Shown here in pieces: positions 1-7,771 of a DNA stretch of 64,000 nucleotides. The stretch is from an uncultured Ruminiclostridium sp. Lineage in GTDB: Bacteria > Bacillota > Clostridia > Oscillospirales > Ruminococcaceae. Made by a program: the position numbers and the translations under genes. The DNA lies in contig CAKSFR010000011.1 in NCBI GenBank assembly GCA_934454635.1, positions 1 to 64,000 on the forward strand, in the 5' to 3' direction. The notes beneath the pieces were generated by a model. It ran no database searches. It was not told where the DNA came from and saw only the letters and a list, made by a program, of their open reading frames with translations. Within the stretch, counting starts at the first letter, position 1. Each line of letters opens with the position of its first letter.

Positions 1-312
1 TTTAAACGTTATACCCACGCCCCGCTTTCCGAAACGGCGGGTGACGGAACGTTAGCTATATTTTTCTTATTTTAAGGTGAGCGCCTTGCGGCAGTTCCCG
101 CCTTTTTAAACGTTATACCAGCGCCCCACTTTCCGAAACGGCGGGTAACGAACCGTTAGCTATATTTCCCATATTTTAAGGCGAGCACCTTGTGGCAGTT
201 CCCGCCTTTTTAAACGTTATACCCACGCCCCGCTTTCCGAAACGGCGGGTGACGGAAAGTTAGCTATATTTTCCCTATTTTAAGGCGAGCGCCTTGTGGC
301 AATCACCGCCTT
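1..312. repeat. Three tandem copies of a 104-bp unit
   Basis: Units begin at 1, 105 and 209, each opening with TTTAAACGTTATACC and closing with a GTTCCCGCC or ATCACCGCC box. The copies differ at only a few positions. Each has a CCGCTTTCCGAAACGGCGG stretch that can fold. No open reading frame with a plausible start or ribosome site runs through it. The array may extend beyond the left edge of the window. Function is unknown. Confidence 0.9.
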
Positions 313-420
313 TTGATACGTCACGATTATCCCTGTTTTTGCCCAACGCCGAGTTGCGCGGAGCGCAAAAAGGCGGCGCTTACCAACGGAACGGATTTAA
401 CCGAACCGCGGTGCGCCGCC
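313..420. other. Hairpin-rich non-coding stretch
   Basis: Between the tandem repeats and the next palindromic element there is no convincing gene. A hairpin with 6-bp stem TTGCGC/GCGCAA and 3-base loop lies at 354-368. GGCGGCGC near 372 can pair with GCGCCGCC near 412. The short open frame across 294-515 has no ribosome site and no recognisable protein, so it was not called. Confidence 0.6.
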
Positions 421-519
421 TTATACTATTTCAATCAAAGCCGTCGGCTTTGACATACCGCTTTTTAAGCGGCAATCAATATATAGGCACTATCTATATG
501 TTGGTTAGGGATTAGTATT
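421..519 (-). repeat. Variant copy of the TAATACTAA palindromic element
   Basis: Read on the minus strand it opens with TAATACTAATCCC six bases after the TAG stop of the DUF4363 gene, and it ends AAATAGTATA. It shares both ends with the short copy at 40469-40528. Two inner hairpins with 3-base loops are present: CAAAGCC/GGCTTTG at 436-452 and CCGCTT/AAGCGG at 458-472. Membership in the family is inferred from the ends and the position just after a stop codon. Confidence 0.55.
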
Positions 520-525
520 ATTTCC

Positions 526-903
526 CTAAAAAATATTCTCCCACGTCAAGTCGTGCTTCCTGCGGTAAAGCTGTATCAAGTCCTGCGCCGCGCCGCATTC
601 GGTCGGCAGGTCGTCGTCGTCCTGCTCAGCCATGGATTTTATGCGCGAAATCGACAATGAAATCTCCATTGCGTGATCCTTATCGACCATAAAAATGTGC
701 CCCTGATAATAGTCCTGCCAGCTTTTGTCCAGTTCTGCTGTAAGCTTGCGCGTGAGGTCGTAATCGCCGCTCTCAAAGCTCGCGCTTATTTCGTCAACCT
801 TGCGCGCGGCGGCGTCCGTGACCGAATCCGTATAGAAAAGGCTGATTATCCCGATTATCACAAGCGTAATCATTATCAGTCCGCAAATAATTATCCGCTT
901 CAT
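526..903 (-). CDS. DUF4363 family membrane-anchored protein
   Basis: 125 residues with one N-terminal hydrophobic segment (residues 4-24) and then a soluble, helical, charged domain. The size, layout and position directly behind a YetF/DUF421 gene fit the DUF4363 family of Clostridia, which is often paired with YetF. Its start overlaps the yetF stop by 4 bases, so the two are probably translated together. The function of the family is not established; it is likely a partner of YetF at the membrane of a spore former. Confidence 0.75.
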   Translation of the reverse strand: MKRIIICGLIMITLVIIGIISLFYTDSVTDAAARKVDEISASFESGDYDLTRKLTAELDKSWQDYYQGHIFMVDKDHAMEISLSISRIKSMAEQDDDDLPTECGAAQDLIQLYRRKHDLTWENIF

Positions 904-1559
904 CTTCCCGCCTCCTTTTTCTTTTGGGATTTTTCGCGGAGAATGAGGGTATATGACCCGTCGCCGCTTGCCGCAAGGAGAAATATCTCCTCGCGCTTTA
1001 TATTTTTATTTTTGAACAGCTCGGTCAGCCACCCCTCGCCAAGCCCCGCCTGCGTAAGCCCCTCGTGTATAAGCAGTCCGTCCTTTATAATAACGGTCGG
1101 CGGGTCGGTCGTTCCGTCGGATTTCTGATAAAAATTGATTTTTCCCGTTGTTTCAACCATTGCGTACTGAATCTGATTTACGTCGAAAATATCCGAATCG
1201 CGCATGGATTCAAGCAGGTCATCTATCGTGTAGCGCAGGTCCTTCATCTGCCGCTGGTCGATCTTTCCATCGGAAATTATAACCTTCGGACTTCCCGTAA
1301 CTACACGCCGAAAGCTTGTGCTTTTAAGCATAATCCCCGACATGAGCACGTCGATACACACGATCATAAGAATAGGCACGATACCGAGCAGCATAGGCAT
1401 TGACGGGTCTTCGAGCGAAAGCGTAGCGATATTCGATATGAGTATCGTCGTGACAAGCTCGCTCGGCTGAAGCTCGCCAAGCTGTTTTTTTCCCATAAGC
1501 CGCAGGCATAATATAATAAGTGTAAATAAAATAAGTGAGCGTATAACAATTATAAGCAT
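900..1559 (-). CDS. YetF-like DUF421 membrane protein
   Basis: 219 residues with three N-terminal transmembrane helices (roughly 5-25, 35-50, 55-75) followed by a cytosolic domain. The LMGKKQLGELQPSELV motif at residues 21-36 and the GSPKVIISDGKI stretch near residue 90 are typical of DUF421. Homologues in Bacillus (YetF, YrbG, YdfS) belong to spore-former membranes, where members have been tied to spore resistance. It heads a two-gene unit with the DUF4363 gene and is divergent from the germination operon, which fits a sporulation role (inference). Confidence 0.85.
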   Translation of the reverse strand: MLIIVIRSLILFTLIILCLRLMGKKQLGELQPSELVTTILISNIATLSLEDPSMPMLLGIVPILMIVCIDVLMSGIMLKSTSFRRVVTGSPKVIISDGKIDQRQMKDLRYTIDDLLESMRDSDIFDVNQIQYAMVETTGKINFYQKSDGTTDPPTVIIKDGLLIHEGLTQAGLGEGWLTELFKNKNIKREEIFLLAASGDGSYTLILREKSQKKKEAGR

Positions 1560-1679
1560 TTTTCTGCCCTTCCAATCAACATGATTTTGTCATTATTTTT
1601 TTCAAAAAGTATGTTTTTATGCGAAGCGGTTAAAATAATACCGCAATATTTCAAAACATGACGAAAGGAAGCAAAAAAA

Positions 1680-3161
1680 TTGGACAAAGGCAGTCTTGAA
1701 AAGGATCTCGGTCGCAACACGGTAAACGTTCGCGCGATAATGCGCAATTCAAGCGACCTTAATATAAAATACGCAAAAGCGGGCGGAGTTTCCGTCTGCA
1801 TACTTTTCTGCGAGGGGCAGACAGACACGAATCAAATGGCAAATCTGATTTTCCGCCCGATAAACAGCATAGGCAACGAAAAAAAACTCGATCCCGCGCG
1901 CGTAATGGAAATTATGCAGGGCGAGCTTCTCCTCGCGGGAGAACAACATCAGGTAGACGATTATGAGCAGCTTACCGCGATGATAATGGGCGGCTTCTGC
2001 GTGATCCTTGCGGACGGCGTTACACACGGAATCGCAATCGGCGTTCAGGGCTTTGAGAAACGCAGCGTTTCCGAGCCGTCTACGCATGTTAACCTGCGAG
2101 GTTCGCGCGAGGGCTTTGTCGAAGCCGTGCGAACGAATATGTCGATGCTCCGAAGGCGTATAAAATCCCCCGACCTTGTGTTTAAGCTAAGCACTGTCGG
2201 AAGCCTTTCCAACACCGATATATGCCTTTGCTATATTGAAAGCAAGGTAAGCCGTGAGCTTCTTGAGGACATTGAACGCCGCCTTGAAGAACTTCCGCTT
2301 TCTGCAATTCTGGAGGGCGGGTATATCCAGCCTTTTCTTGAGGAAAAAGGCTCGCTTATTTTCGACGAAGCCGGCATAACCGAACGCCCTGACACTTTGG
2401 CGGCAAAGCTGTACGAGGGGCGCGTGGGCATAATCGTTGACGGAACTCCTTTCGCGCTGATTATCCCGCGCCTTTTTACCGAGAATTTCCAGACGCTCGA
2501 CGACTATACTCAGAAGCCCGTATATGTCGCGATAATGCGCGCTCTGCGTTATCTTGCGTTCGCCGCAAGCGTTCTGCTGCCGGGATTTTACGTTGCGATC
2601 GCGAATTTTCACCCCGAACTTATCCCAAATTCGCTGCTGCTCAATCTCGCCGCTTCAATACAGATAACGCCGTACAATCTGCTTACAGAATGCCTGCTGA
2701 TACACATTTTCTATGAAATAATGCGCGAAGCGGGACTTCGTATGCCGTCAAATCTCGGACACGCCGTAAGCATAGTCGGCGGTATCGTTATCGGCGACAT
2801 TGTTGTTTCAGCAGGTCTTATCGGAGCACCGCTTGTGCTTATCGTCGCGGTTTCGTCGATTGCCAGCTTCATAGTCCCCGACATTTACAACAGCATTGTC
2901 GTAATGCGCTTTGCTTTCATTATTGCGGGCGGAATGTGGGGACTTTTTGGAATAACGATACTTGGAACGCTATTTTTGCTGAAAATCTGCTCAATGAGAC
3001 CGTACGGTATTCCGTATACCTCGCCCGTTTCGCCGTTTTCACTGCGCGGTATGCGCGACACGCTGATTCGTGCGGGCTGGCGCACGCTTGCAAAAAATGA
3101 CGTAAAGATACAGGACCTTAACGGTTCGGATTTAGGAAGGGCTGAAAGAAAGAATGGATAA
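1680..3161 (+). CDS. Spore germination receptor A subunit (GerA/GerKA family)
   Basis: 493 residues. A soluble N-terminal region (about 1-280) precedes a membrane domain of four to five helices, as in GerA-type A subunits of the inner spore membrane, which work with B and C subunits to sense germinants. The start is TTG at 1680, preceded by GAAAGGA at good spacing; no better ATG exists. The PFLEEKGSLIFDEAGITERPDTLAAKLYEGRVGI region (given here only as a landmark near residues 215-250) matches the family's conserved core. First gene of an A-B-C operon; the B gene overlaps its last 8 bases. Confidence 0.93.
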   Translation: MDKGSLEKDLGRNTVNVRAIMRNSSDLNIKYAKAGGVSVCILFCEGQTDTNQMANLIFRPINSIGNEKKLDPARVMEIMQGELLLAGEQHQVDDYEQLTAMIMGGFCVILADGVTHGIAIGVQGFEKRSVSEPSTHVNLRGSREGFVEAVRTNMSMLRRRIKSPDLVFKLSTVGSLSNTDICLCYIESKVSRELLEDIERRLEELPLSAILEGGYIQPFLEEKGSLIFDEAGITERPDTLAAKLYEGRVGIIVDGTPFALIIPRLFTENFQTLDDYTQKPVYVAIMRALRYLAFAASVLLPGFYVAIANFHPELIPNSLLLNLAASIQITPYNLLTECLLIHIFYEIMREAGLRMPSNLGHAVSIVGGIVIGDIVVSAGLIGAPLVLIVAVSSIASFIVPDIYNSIVVMRFAFIIAGGMWGLFGITILGTLFLLKICSMRPYGIPYTSPVSPFSLRGMRDTLIRAGWRTLAKNDVKIQDLNGSDLGRAERKNG

Positions 3162-4221
3162 AATAGGTTGGGGACAGCTTGGGATAGTGCTTGCCTTGTC
3201 CCGAATTTTTGCCGAAGCCGCAAATTTTCCGCAGGACGATATAACCTACGGAATGCAGCGCTTCACAGTCATAATTCTGTCGTTCGTACTGTTGGCGGCG
3301 GCGCTTATTCCCGTAATGCTTCTGCTGAAAAAATATCCGGGAGAAAATCTCTTCGCCGTCTGCGCAAAAAGCAGTCCCGTCGCCTCGCGGATTCTTGCCG
3401 TAATTTTTATCGTCATGATATTTACGATGATGGTTACGGTAACGGTACAGCTTGAATTTTACACTTCAAGCACAATATTCGACGCCGCGCCCGCTTCTCT
3501 GATAATATTTTTCGTGGTTATCGCCTGCCTTTACGCGCTGCTGAAAGGGCTTCCCACTACCGCGCGCACAGGCGTGATAGCCGCCGGAGGATTCGCTCTG
3601 CTGCTTATCCTTGTGGTGTGCGGAATAGGCGGAAATATCTGTCTGCGTTATCTCTACCCCGCAATAATAGACTCACCCAAGACGCTTATTGCCGACGTTC
3701 TCGGTGAATTTTCAAAAAATCTCGAGGGAGCGACCTTTGCCGTTCTCTGCTCGGAGGTCCGCGAAAAAGCGAGCAGAAGCCTGCTGCTATACGCGTGCCT
3801 GACCCTACCCACGCTGCTGCTCATGACGTTTTTGTATAACACCGTGCTCGGCGAATATCTTAACGTGACCAGTTTCCCATTCTATATGCTTGCCTCGCTT
3901 TCGGACGTTAATCTGTTCCAGCGGCTTGACGGAATAGACGTTATCGTATGGGTAATGGCGGCGATAATACGGCTTTCGCTCCTGACGATAGCTGTGCGGA
4001 ACGCCTGTAAAAACGCTTTTGGGAACAGCGCTGCCGCGACAATAACCGCAGCCGCCGTGCTTGTTCTTTCGGGCTTCACAAGCTTTATTGTCAGCCGAAA
4101 TACAACCGACTTTGTCAAATTATCCGCACTTACGGGAACGGGCGCCGCGCTGCTCATACCGGTCACCGTAATACCGCTGATATGCCTTATTTTCGCCAAG
4201 TATAATACTAATCACCAATAA
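3154..4221 (+). CDS. Spore germination receptor B subunit (GerB-type permease)
   Basis: 355 residues, almost entirely membrane: about ten hydrophobic segments in the amino-acid permease-like fold of GerAB/GerKB, the germinant-binding subunit. It opens with KIGWGQLGIVLALSRI, the usual first helix. The ATG overlaps the end of the A gene, so the two are coupled. The last residues (YNTNHQ) and the stop codon come from the palindromic repeat that begins at 4203, so the original C terminus may have been replaced or trimmed when the element arrived. Confidence 0.92.
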   Translation: MDKIGWGQLGIVLALSRIFAEAANFPQDDITYGMQRFTVIILSFVLLAAALIPVMLLLKKYPGENLFAVCAKSSPVASRILAVIFIVMIFTMMVTVTVQLEFYTSSTIFDAAPASLIIFFVVIACLYALLKGLPTTARTGVIAAGGFALLLILVVCGIGGNICLRYLYPAIIDSPKTLIADVLGEFSKNLEGATFAVLCSEVREKASRSLLLYACLTLPTLLLMTFLYNTVLGEYLNVTSFPFYMLASLSDVNLFQRLDGIDVIVWVMAAIIRLSLLTIAVRNACKNAFGNSAAATITAAAVLVLSGFTSFIVSRNTTDFVKLSALTGTGAALLIPVTVIPLICLIFAKYNTNHQ

Positions 4222-4307
4222 GACTATAGACAAAAAATCTTCATATAACCCCTATATACAAGATTATACTTGATTTTTTGTATAGTTTTTAATTGGTGCT
4301 AAGTATA
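4203..4307 (+). repeat. TAATACTAA palindromic element, copy 2 (105 bp)
   Basis: Begins TAATACTAATCACCAAT and ends ATTGGTGCTAAGTATA, which are imperfect inverted repeats of each other. The inner part carries ATATAACCC and a TTTTTTGTATAG stretch shared with copies at 14771, 43026 and 62230. It overlaps the last codons of the gerB-like gene and lies between it and the C-subunit gene. It encodes no protein and resembles a MITE or an intergenic palindromic repeat. Confidence 0.85.
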
Positions 4308-4327
4308 AAAAGAAAGGAACGCATAAA

Positions 4328-5467
4328 ATGACTCTGAGAAAAATTATTGCCGCCGCGCTTATGCCTGCGGTGCTGCTGACCTGTTCGGGCTGCCTGCCGC
4401 ACACCGAGCTTAACAGACAGGCAATCGTCGAGGCTATCGGCGTGGATTATTCCGCCGAGGGCTATGAAGTCAGCGTACAATACTTCAACACGGAGGAATC
4501 GGGCGGCTCAACGCTTGTTGACTCGTCGAAAGCGAATGTTGTCGTTGTAAAAGGGCGCGGGACCGACATTCAGACCGCTTTGGAAAGCGCTTCGGTCAAG
4601 TGCGGACGCCCTTTTATGTTCGGTATAACGGCGGCCATAGTTTTCGGAGAAGAAGCCGCGAAACGCGACCTGGTAAAAAGCCTGAGCTTTGCGGAAACCT
4701 ACTACCAGAGCAATCCGACAACGCTTATTGCCGTTGCAAATGGCAAAGCGGGCGATATTATGGACGTACAATTCAAGGACGGCGTCGTTTCGGTAGAACA
4801 TCTCCGTCAGCTTATGACGCACGCAGAGCTGCTTGGGCTTGGGGAAACGAAACCGCTGTATAAAGTGATGAACGAACTGCGGCAGCCCACGGGCTGCACC
4901 GTTCTTCCGCTTCTGGCTCCCGCAATGACCGAGAGCGGAACGACCGACGACGGCAGAATAGTCGAACTGAGCGGCGGTGCGCTTTTTTCGGAACGTGCGC
5001 TTGCAGACAACATATCGCTTTCCGACCTTTCGGGACTGCAATTTCTCAGTGACGCGATAACTAACACGTCTTTTTCTGCGGCTGCCGACGGGCAGAATAT
5101 AACGGTATCGCTTTACAACGTTAAAACTGAAATTGAACCGAATTACAGCGATAAAAAGCTGAGCTTTGCTGTCAAAATCAAAGCGCTCGGAAAATATATC
5201 GACAGCCAGCTTCAGGACGAGGGTATCCCGTACAGCGATACGGTCGAGGAGCAGTGCGAAATGTGGATAAAACGAAGAATAGGCGGAGCGGTTTCAGCCG
5301 CCGTAAACAAATACGGAAGCGACCCTGTCGGGCTTTGCCACCGCATCATGTCAAACGACCTTTCGGAATGGCTGACAGTAAAGGAAAATTTCGCCGAGCT
5401 GCTTAAAAATGCGGAGTTTTCGGTCGAGTGCAATGTCGAGATCGACAGATTCGGCGTAACGCATTAG
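4328..5467 (+). CDS. Spore germination receptor C subunit, Ger(x)C lipoprotein
   Basis: 379 residues with a lipoprotein signal peptide; the lipobox ends at Cys22 (TCSGC). The following HTELNRQAIVEAIGVDYS is the standard opening of Ger(x)C proteins, which sit on the outer face of the inner spore membrane and are needed for the receptor to work. RBS AGAAAGGA lies 9 bases upstream. It is the third gene of the operon, separated from gerB only by the palindromic element. Confidence 0.92.
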   Translation: MTLRKIIAAALMPAVLLTCSGCLPHTELNRQAIVEAIGVDYSAEGYEVSVQYFNTEESGGSTLVDSSKANVVVVKGRGTDIQTALESASVKCGRPFMFGITAAIVFGEEAAKRDLVKSLSFAETYYQSNPTTLIAVANGKAGDIMDVQFKDGVVSVEHLRQLMTHAELLGLGETKPLYKVMNELRQPTGCTVLPLLAPAMTESGTTDDGRIVELSGGALFSERALADNISLSDLSGLQFLSDAITNTSFSAAADGQNITVSLYNVKTEIEPNYSDKKLSFAVKIKALGKYIDSQLQDEGIPYSDTVEEQCEMWIKRRIGGAVSAAVNKYGSDPVGLCHRIMSNDLSEWLTVKENFAELLKNAEFSVECNVEIDRFGVTH

Positions 5468-5486
5468 CATTAAAATATAAAAGGAA

Positions 5487-5515
5487 TTGACATTTCGGAT
5501 AAACTGTGATATGAT
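5487..5515 (+). promoter_or_regulatory. SigA-type promoter for the PASTA lipoprotein gene
   Basis: TTGACA at 5487-5492 and TATGAT at 5510-5515 with a 17-base spacer, in the short gap after the germination operon. It suggests vegetative, separate transcription of the next gene rather than read-through from the ger operon. Confidence 0.8.
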
Positions 5516-5551
5516 AAAGTTGTATATTAATGTACACGAAAGGAAATTCCT

Positions 5552-6589
5552 ATGAATAAAAAATTATCTGCAATTCTTGCGGCAGTTCTTATTCTTTCAC
5601 TTGCGGGCTGTGATAAATCAGGCGGCGGATTTACGACTACAGCCGCAACCGAAGCGCCCGACGACCGTGCGGAAGTGCCTAATTTTGTTGGACTTACCCT
5701 TGAACAGATAGGTATGCGCTATCCCGAGCTTTCAATTGAAACGGAATATCGCTATGACGAAAGCGCGTCCAAGGAAACAGTTCTTGAACAGGACATTATT
5801 GCAGGAACAAAATATTCAGACGGCACCGTTTTTCACCTTGTTGTCAGCAGCGGTGCAAAGCTCGTTGAAATCGACGATTATACAGGCAGAAATATTGACG
5901 ACGCGCAGGCTCTTCTTGAAAAGCAGGGATTAAAGTGCGATATAATTCACGCGGAGGACAGCGAAATACCGATAAACTGCGTTATCCGCACTCAGCCCGC
6001 CGCCCGCGAAAAGGTCGAGCCCGGCTCAAGCGTTATCTGCTATGTAAGCCTCGGTTCGGGCGATGTTGAAGTTGCCGTTCCCGATTTTTGCGGACTTTCA
6101 GTTGAGGACGCAACAAAGCTTGCAAAAGAAAACAACATTGCACTCACAATCTCCTATAAACAGGACGCGGGCGACGCTGCTCCCGGAACCGTTCTTGAAC
6201 AGGGAGTCGACCCCGAAACAATGGTTGAACCAAACACAAGAGTCGAGGTCGTTATTGCGGGCGAATCCGCTTCAACTTCAAGAAAAACGTCGATTTCCGT
6301 AACCATGAAAAACAGCAATCTTACAGGCGAATTTCAGCTTAAATATTACATAGACGGTACTCTTGTTGAAGAAAAGACCGAGATAAAGGAAATAAGCCTC
6401 ACGAAAAAAATTGAGTGGGAAGTAAGCGGCTCGGACGTTCATACCTATTCAATTGTCGTTACTTCTCTTGAAACCGGAAAGAGCGGCGTTCTCTATGAAA
6501 TGGAAGTTGATTTCACGCAGGATCCACCCAAAAAGAATCACCACGACACATTTGACAGCGGCATTTTCTCAAAGCTGCTGAACGACTGA
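5552..6589 (+). CDS. PASTA-domain lipoprotein without a kinase domain
   Basis: 345 residues. Lipoprotein signal with Cys20 (LAGC), a short linker rich in Thr and Ala, then three PASTA repeats (about 40-105, 108-173, 175-237; each opens with a V/I-P/D-x-F/Y-x-G motif followed by a helix), then a beta-rich C-terminal domain of about 100 residues. PASTA domains bind peptidoglycan fragments or beta-lactams and normally hang from Ser/Thr kinases or class B PBPs; here they are tied to the membrane by lipid only, with no kinase or transpeptidase. Role is probably cell-wall sensing or structure (inference). Monocistronic between its own promoter and terminator. Confidence 0.85.
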   Translation: MNKKLSAILAAVLILSLAGCDKSGGGFTTTAATEAPDDRAEVPNFVGLTLEQIGMRYPELSIETEYRYDESASKETVLEQDIIAGTKYSDGTVFHLVVSSGAKLVEIDDYTGRNIDDAQALLEKQGLKCDIIHAEDSEIPINCVIRTQPAAREKVEPGSSVICYVSLGSGDVEVAVPDFCGLSVEDATKLAKENNIALTISYKQDAGDAAPGTVLEQGVDPETMVEPNTRVEVVIAGESASTSRKTSISVTMKNSNLTGEFQLKYYIDGTLVEEKTEIKEISLTKKIEWEVSGSDVHTYSIVVTSLETGKSGVLYEMEVDFTQDPPKKNHHDTFDSGIFSKLLND

Positions 6590-6597
6590 TACTATCA

Positions 6598-6632
6598 CTG
6601 CCCCCATAAAAACAGGGGCAGTTTTCTTTTTG
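6598..6632 (+). terminator. Rho-independent terminator after the PASTA gene
   Basis: Stem CTGCCCC/GGGGCAG (6598-6604 with 6615-6621) followed by TTTTCTTTTT. Confidence 0.85.
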
Positions 6633-6741
6633 GCAACGTTCACAGCGAATTTCTGTCTGACTTGCGTTCCTTTTACCGACTTTTCTTAAATCCCAATGCC
6701 CGTGCAGGCTCACCCGGCGACCTCCGGCAATACCCGACGGC

Positions 6742-6835
6742 GCGGGCGCCCGCGCCTTGCCTTCGGCAAGGCAGCAGCGCGGCTCCGCCGCGCTGCCCTG
6801 CGTTTTGCTCCGCAAAACGCAGGGCGGGCGCCCGC
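6742..6835. repeat. GC-rich four-way-junction element, copy 1
   Basis: Three adjacent perfect hairpins are enclosed by an outer GC stem. Hairpin 1 is GCCTTGC/GCAAGGC (6754-6772). Hairpin 2 has a 10-bp stem GCAGCGCGGC with 3-base loop (6774-6796). Hairpin 3 has a 13-bp stem CCCTGCGTTTTGC with 3-base loop (6796-6824). The flanks GCGGGCGCCCGC (6742-6753 and 6824-6835) can pair. A second element at 18625-18723 has the same stem and loop lengths with different sequence. Both lie between convergent genes. Confidence 0.75.
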
Positions 6836-6859
6836 CCCGCCGACTGCACCGACGCAGCA

Positions 6860-6899
6860 AAAACGGCTTTGCACTTTAAGAGTGCAAAGCCGTTTTTTT
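6860..6899. terminator. Bidirectional terminator between convergent genes
   Basis: A 16-bp perfect stem, AAAACGGCTTTGCACT with its complement, 5-base loop TTAAG, flanked by A and T runs on both sides. It can stop transcripts from the minus-strand gene ending at 6909 and any plus-strand read-through. Confidence 0.85.
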
Positions 6900-6908
6900 G
6901 CTTGTGCG

Positions 6909-7763
6909 TTATATCGCCATTCCCCCGTTGCACGCCTTTTCTAGGTCGTCAAGCGCGTACCTGCGCGAAATTTCCAGCTCGTAAAAGCCGTTCTCGATTG
7001 CTGTACGAGCATACTTCGCCGATTTTTCCTCTTTGGCGCTGTCACCGAGCATATGATAAATATACGTCTGGAGAATGTAAAAGTCCGCAGCAGCTCCCGA
7101 CTTCATTTTTTTCGTCGGAATCGCCCCGTTGAGCGAATCAAGCGCTCCCCGATAATCTCCTCGAATGCACAGCAGCCGCGTGTAGCAACACTTCAGAACC
7201 AACGCCGTTTCAAAAAACGACGCGTTCTGGTTTTCGGCAATGTACCTGCTTATGAAATCGTGATTTTTGTTCCATACGTCGGTCATAAGCTCAGCGTCTT
7301 TCATCGCCGCAGCAGCTTTCATATAGGTTATGAGATACCACGCACGCGCAATTTTCTCACTTTCCGGTATCTGAAGCTGATTAAGTAGAAAAATGCAGCG
7401 CTGCGGCTCACCCAAGTGCAGATGAATTTCCGCATACTGTATTTTCTCGAGATTCGTTGCTTTGGCGTTTCCTCGTATATGTTTCAGCTCAAAAGCGTCA
7501 CGGTATTCGGGACAAAACCCTTTTTCCTCGAACACACGCGTGTATGTCCATACCCTGTCGACGTGTTTTATTACGACGATAATGATAAGCAGCGGTATCA
7601 GAATAACCATAAGAAAGAGCGCCTGCCCGCGAATACTAAGCCCGCCGTCATATATTTTCCATACACATAAAAGAATACCGAGAAGTTCAATTACAACAAT
7701 CAGTGCTGCCCTTTTCAGTATGTTTTTCATGTACCGTCCAAACAATTTCAACCTGTAGTTCAT
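6909..7763 (-). CDS. Membrane protein with TPR-like helical tail, unknown function
   Basis: 284 residues: two transmembrane helices (about 17-38 and 47-66) and then a cytosolic helical region with repeat-like pairs (YAEIHLHLGEPQRCI; YTRLLCIRGDYRGAL; LQTYIYHMLGDSAKEE) that look like degenerate TPRs. It starts 8 bases after the purL stop, and its ribosome site GAGGTG overlaps that stop, so it is translationally coupled to purL. The layout resembles the TPR protein in the ruv operon at 22710. No specific function can be assigned. Confidence 0.6.
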   Translation of the reverse strand: MNYRLKLFGRYMKNILKRAALIVVIELLGILLCVWKIYDGGLSIRGQALFLMVILIPLLIIIVVIKHVDRVWTYTRVFEEKGFCPEYRDAFELKHIRGNAKATNLEKIQYAEIHLHLGEPQRCIFLLNQLQIPESEKIARAWYLITYMKAAAAMKDAELMTDVWNKNHDFISRYIAENQNASFFETALVLKCCYTRLLCIRGDYRGALDSLNGAIPTKKMKSGAAADFYILQTYIYHMLGDSAKEEKSAKYARTAIENGFYELEISRRYALDDLEKACNGGMAI

Positions 7764-7771
7764 TTTTCACC

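Noticed and set aside
294..515. A 73-codon open frame in the hairpin-rich left end
   Set aside because: No ribosome site, crosses repeats and hairpins, and the protein has no recognisable features.
6660..7132. Open frames through the GC-rich region 6660-7130 on both strands
   Set aside because: They run through hairpins and the antisense of the TPR-like gene; no start signals or domains.
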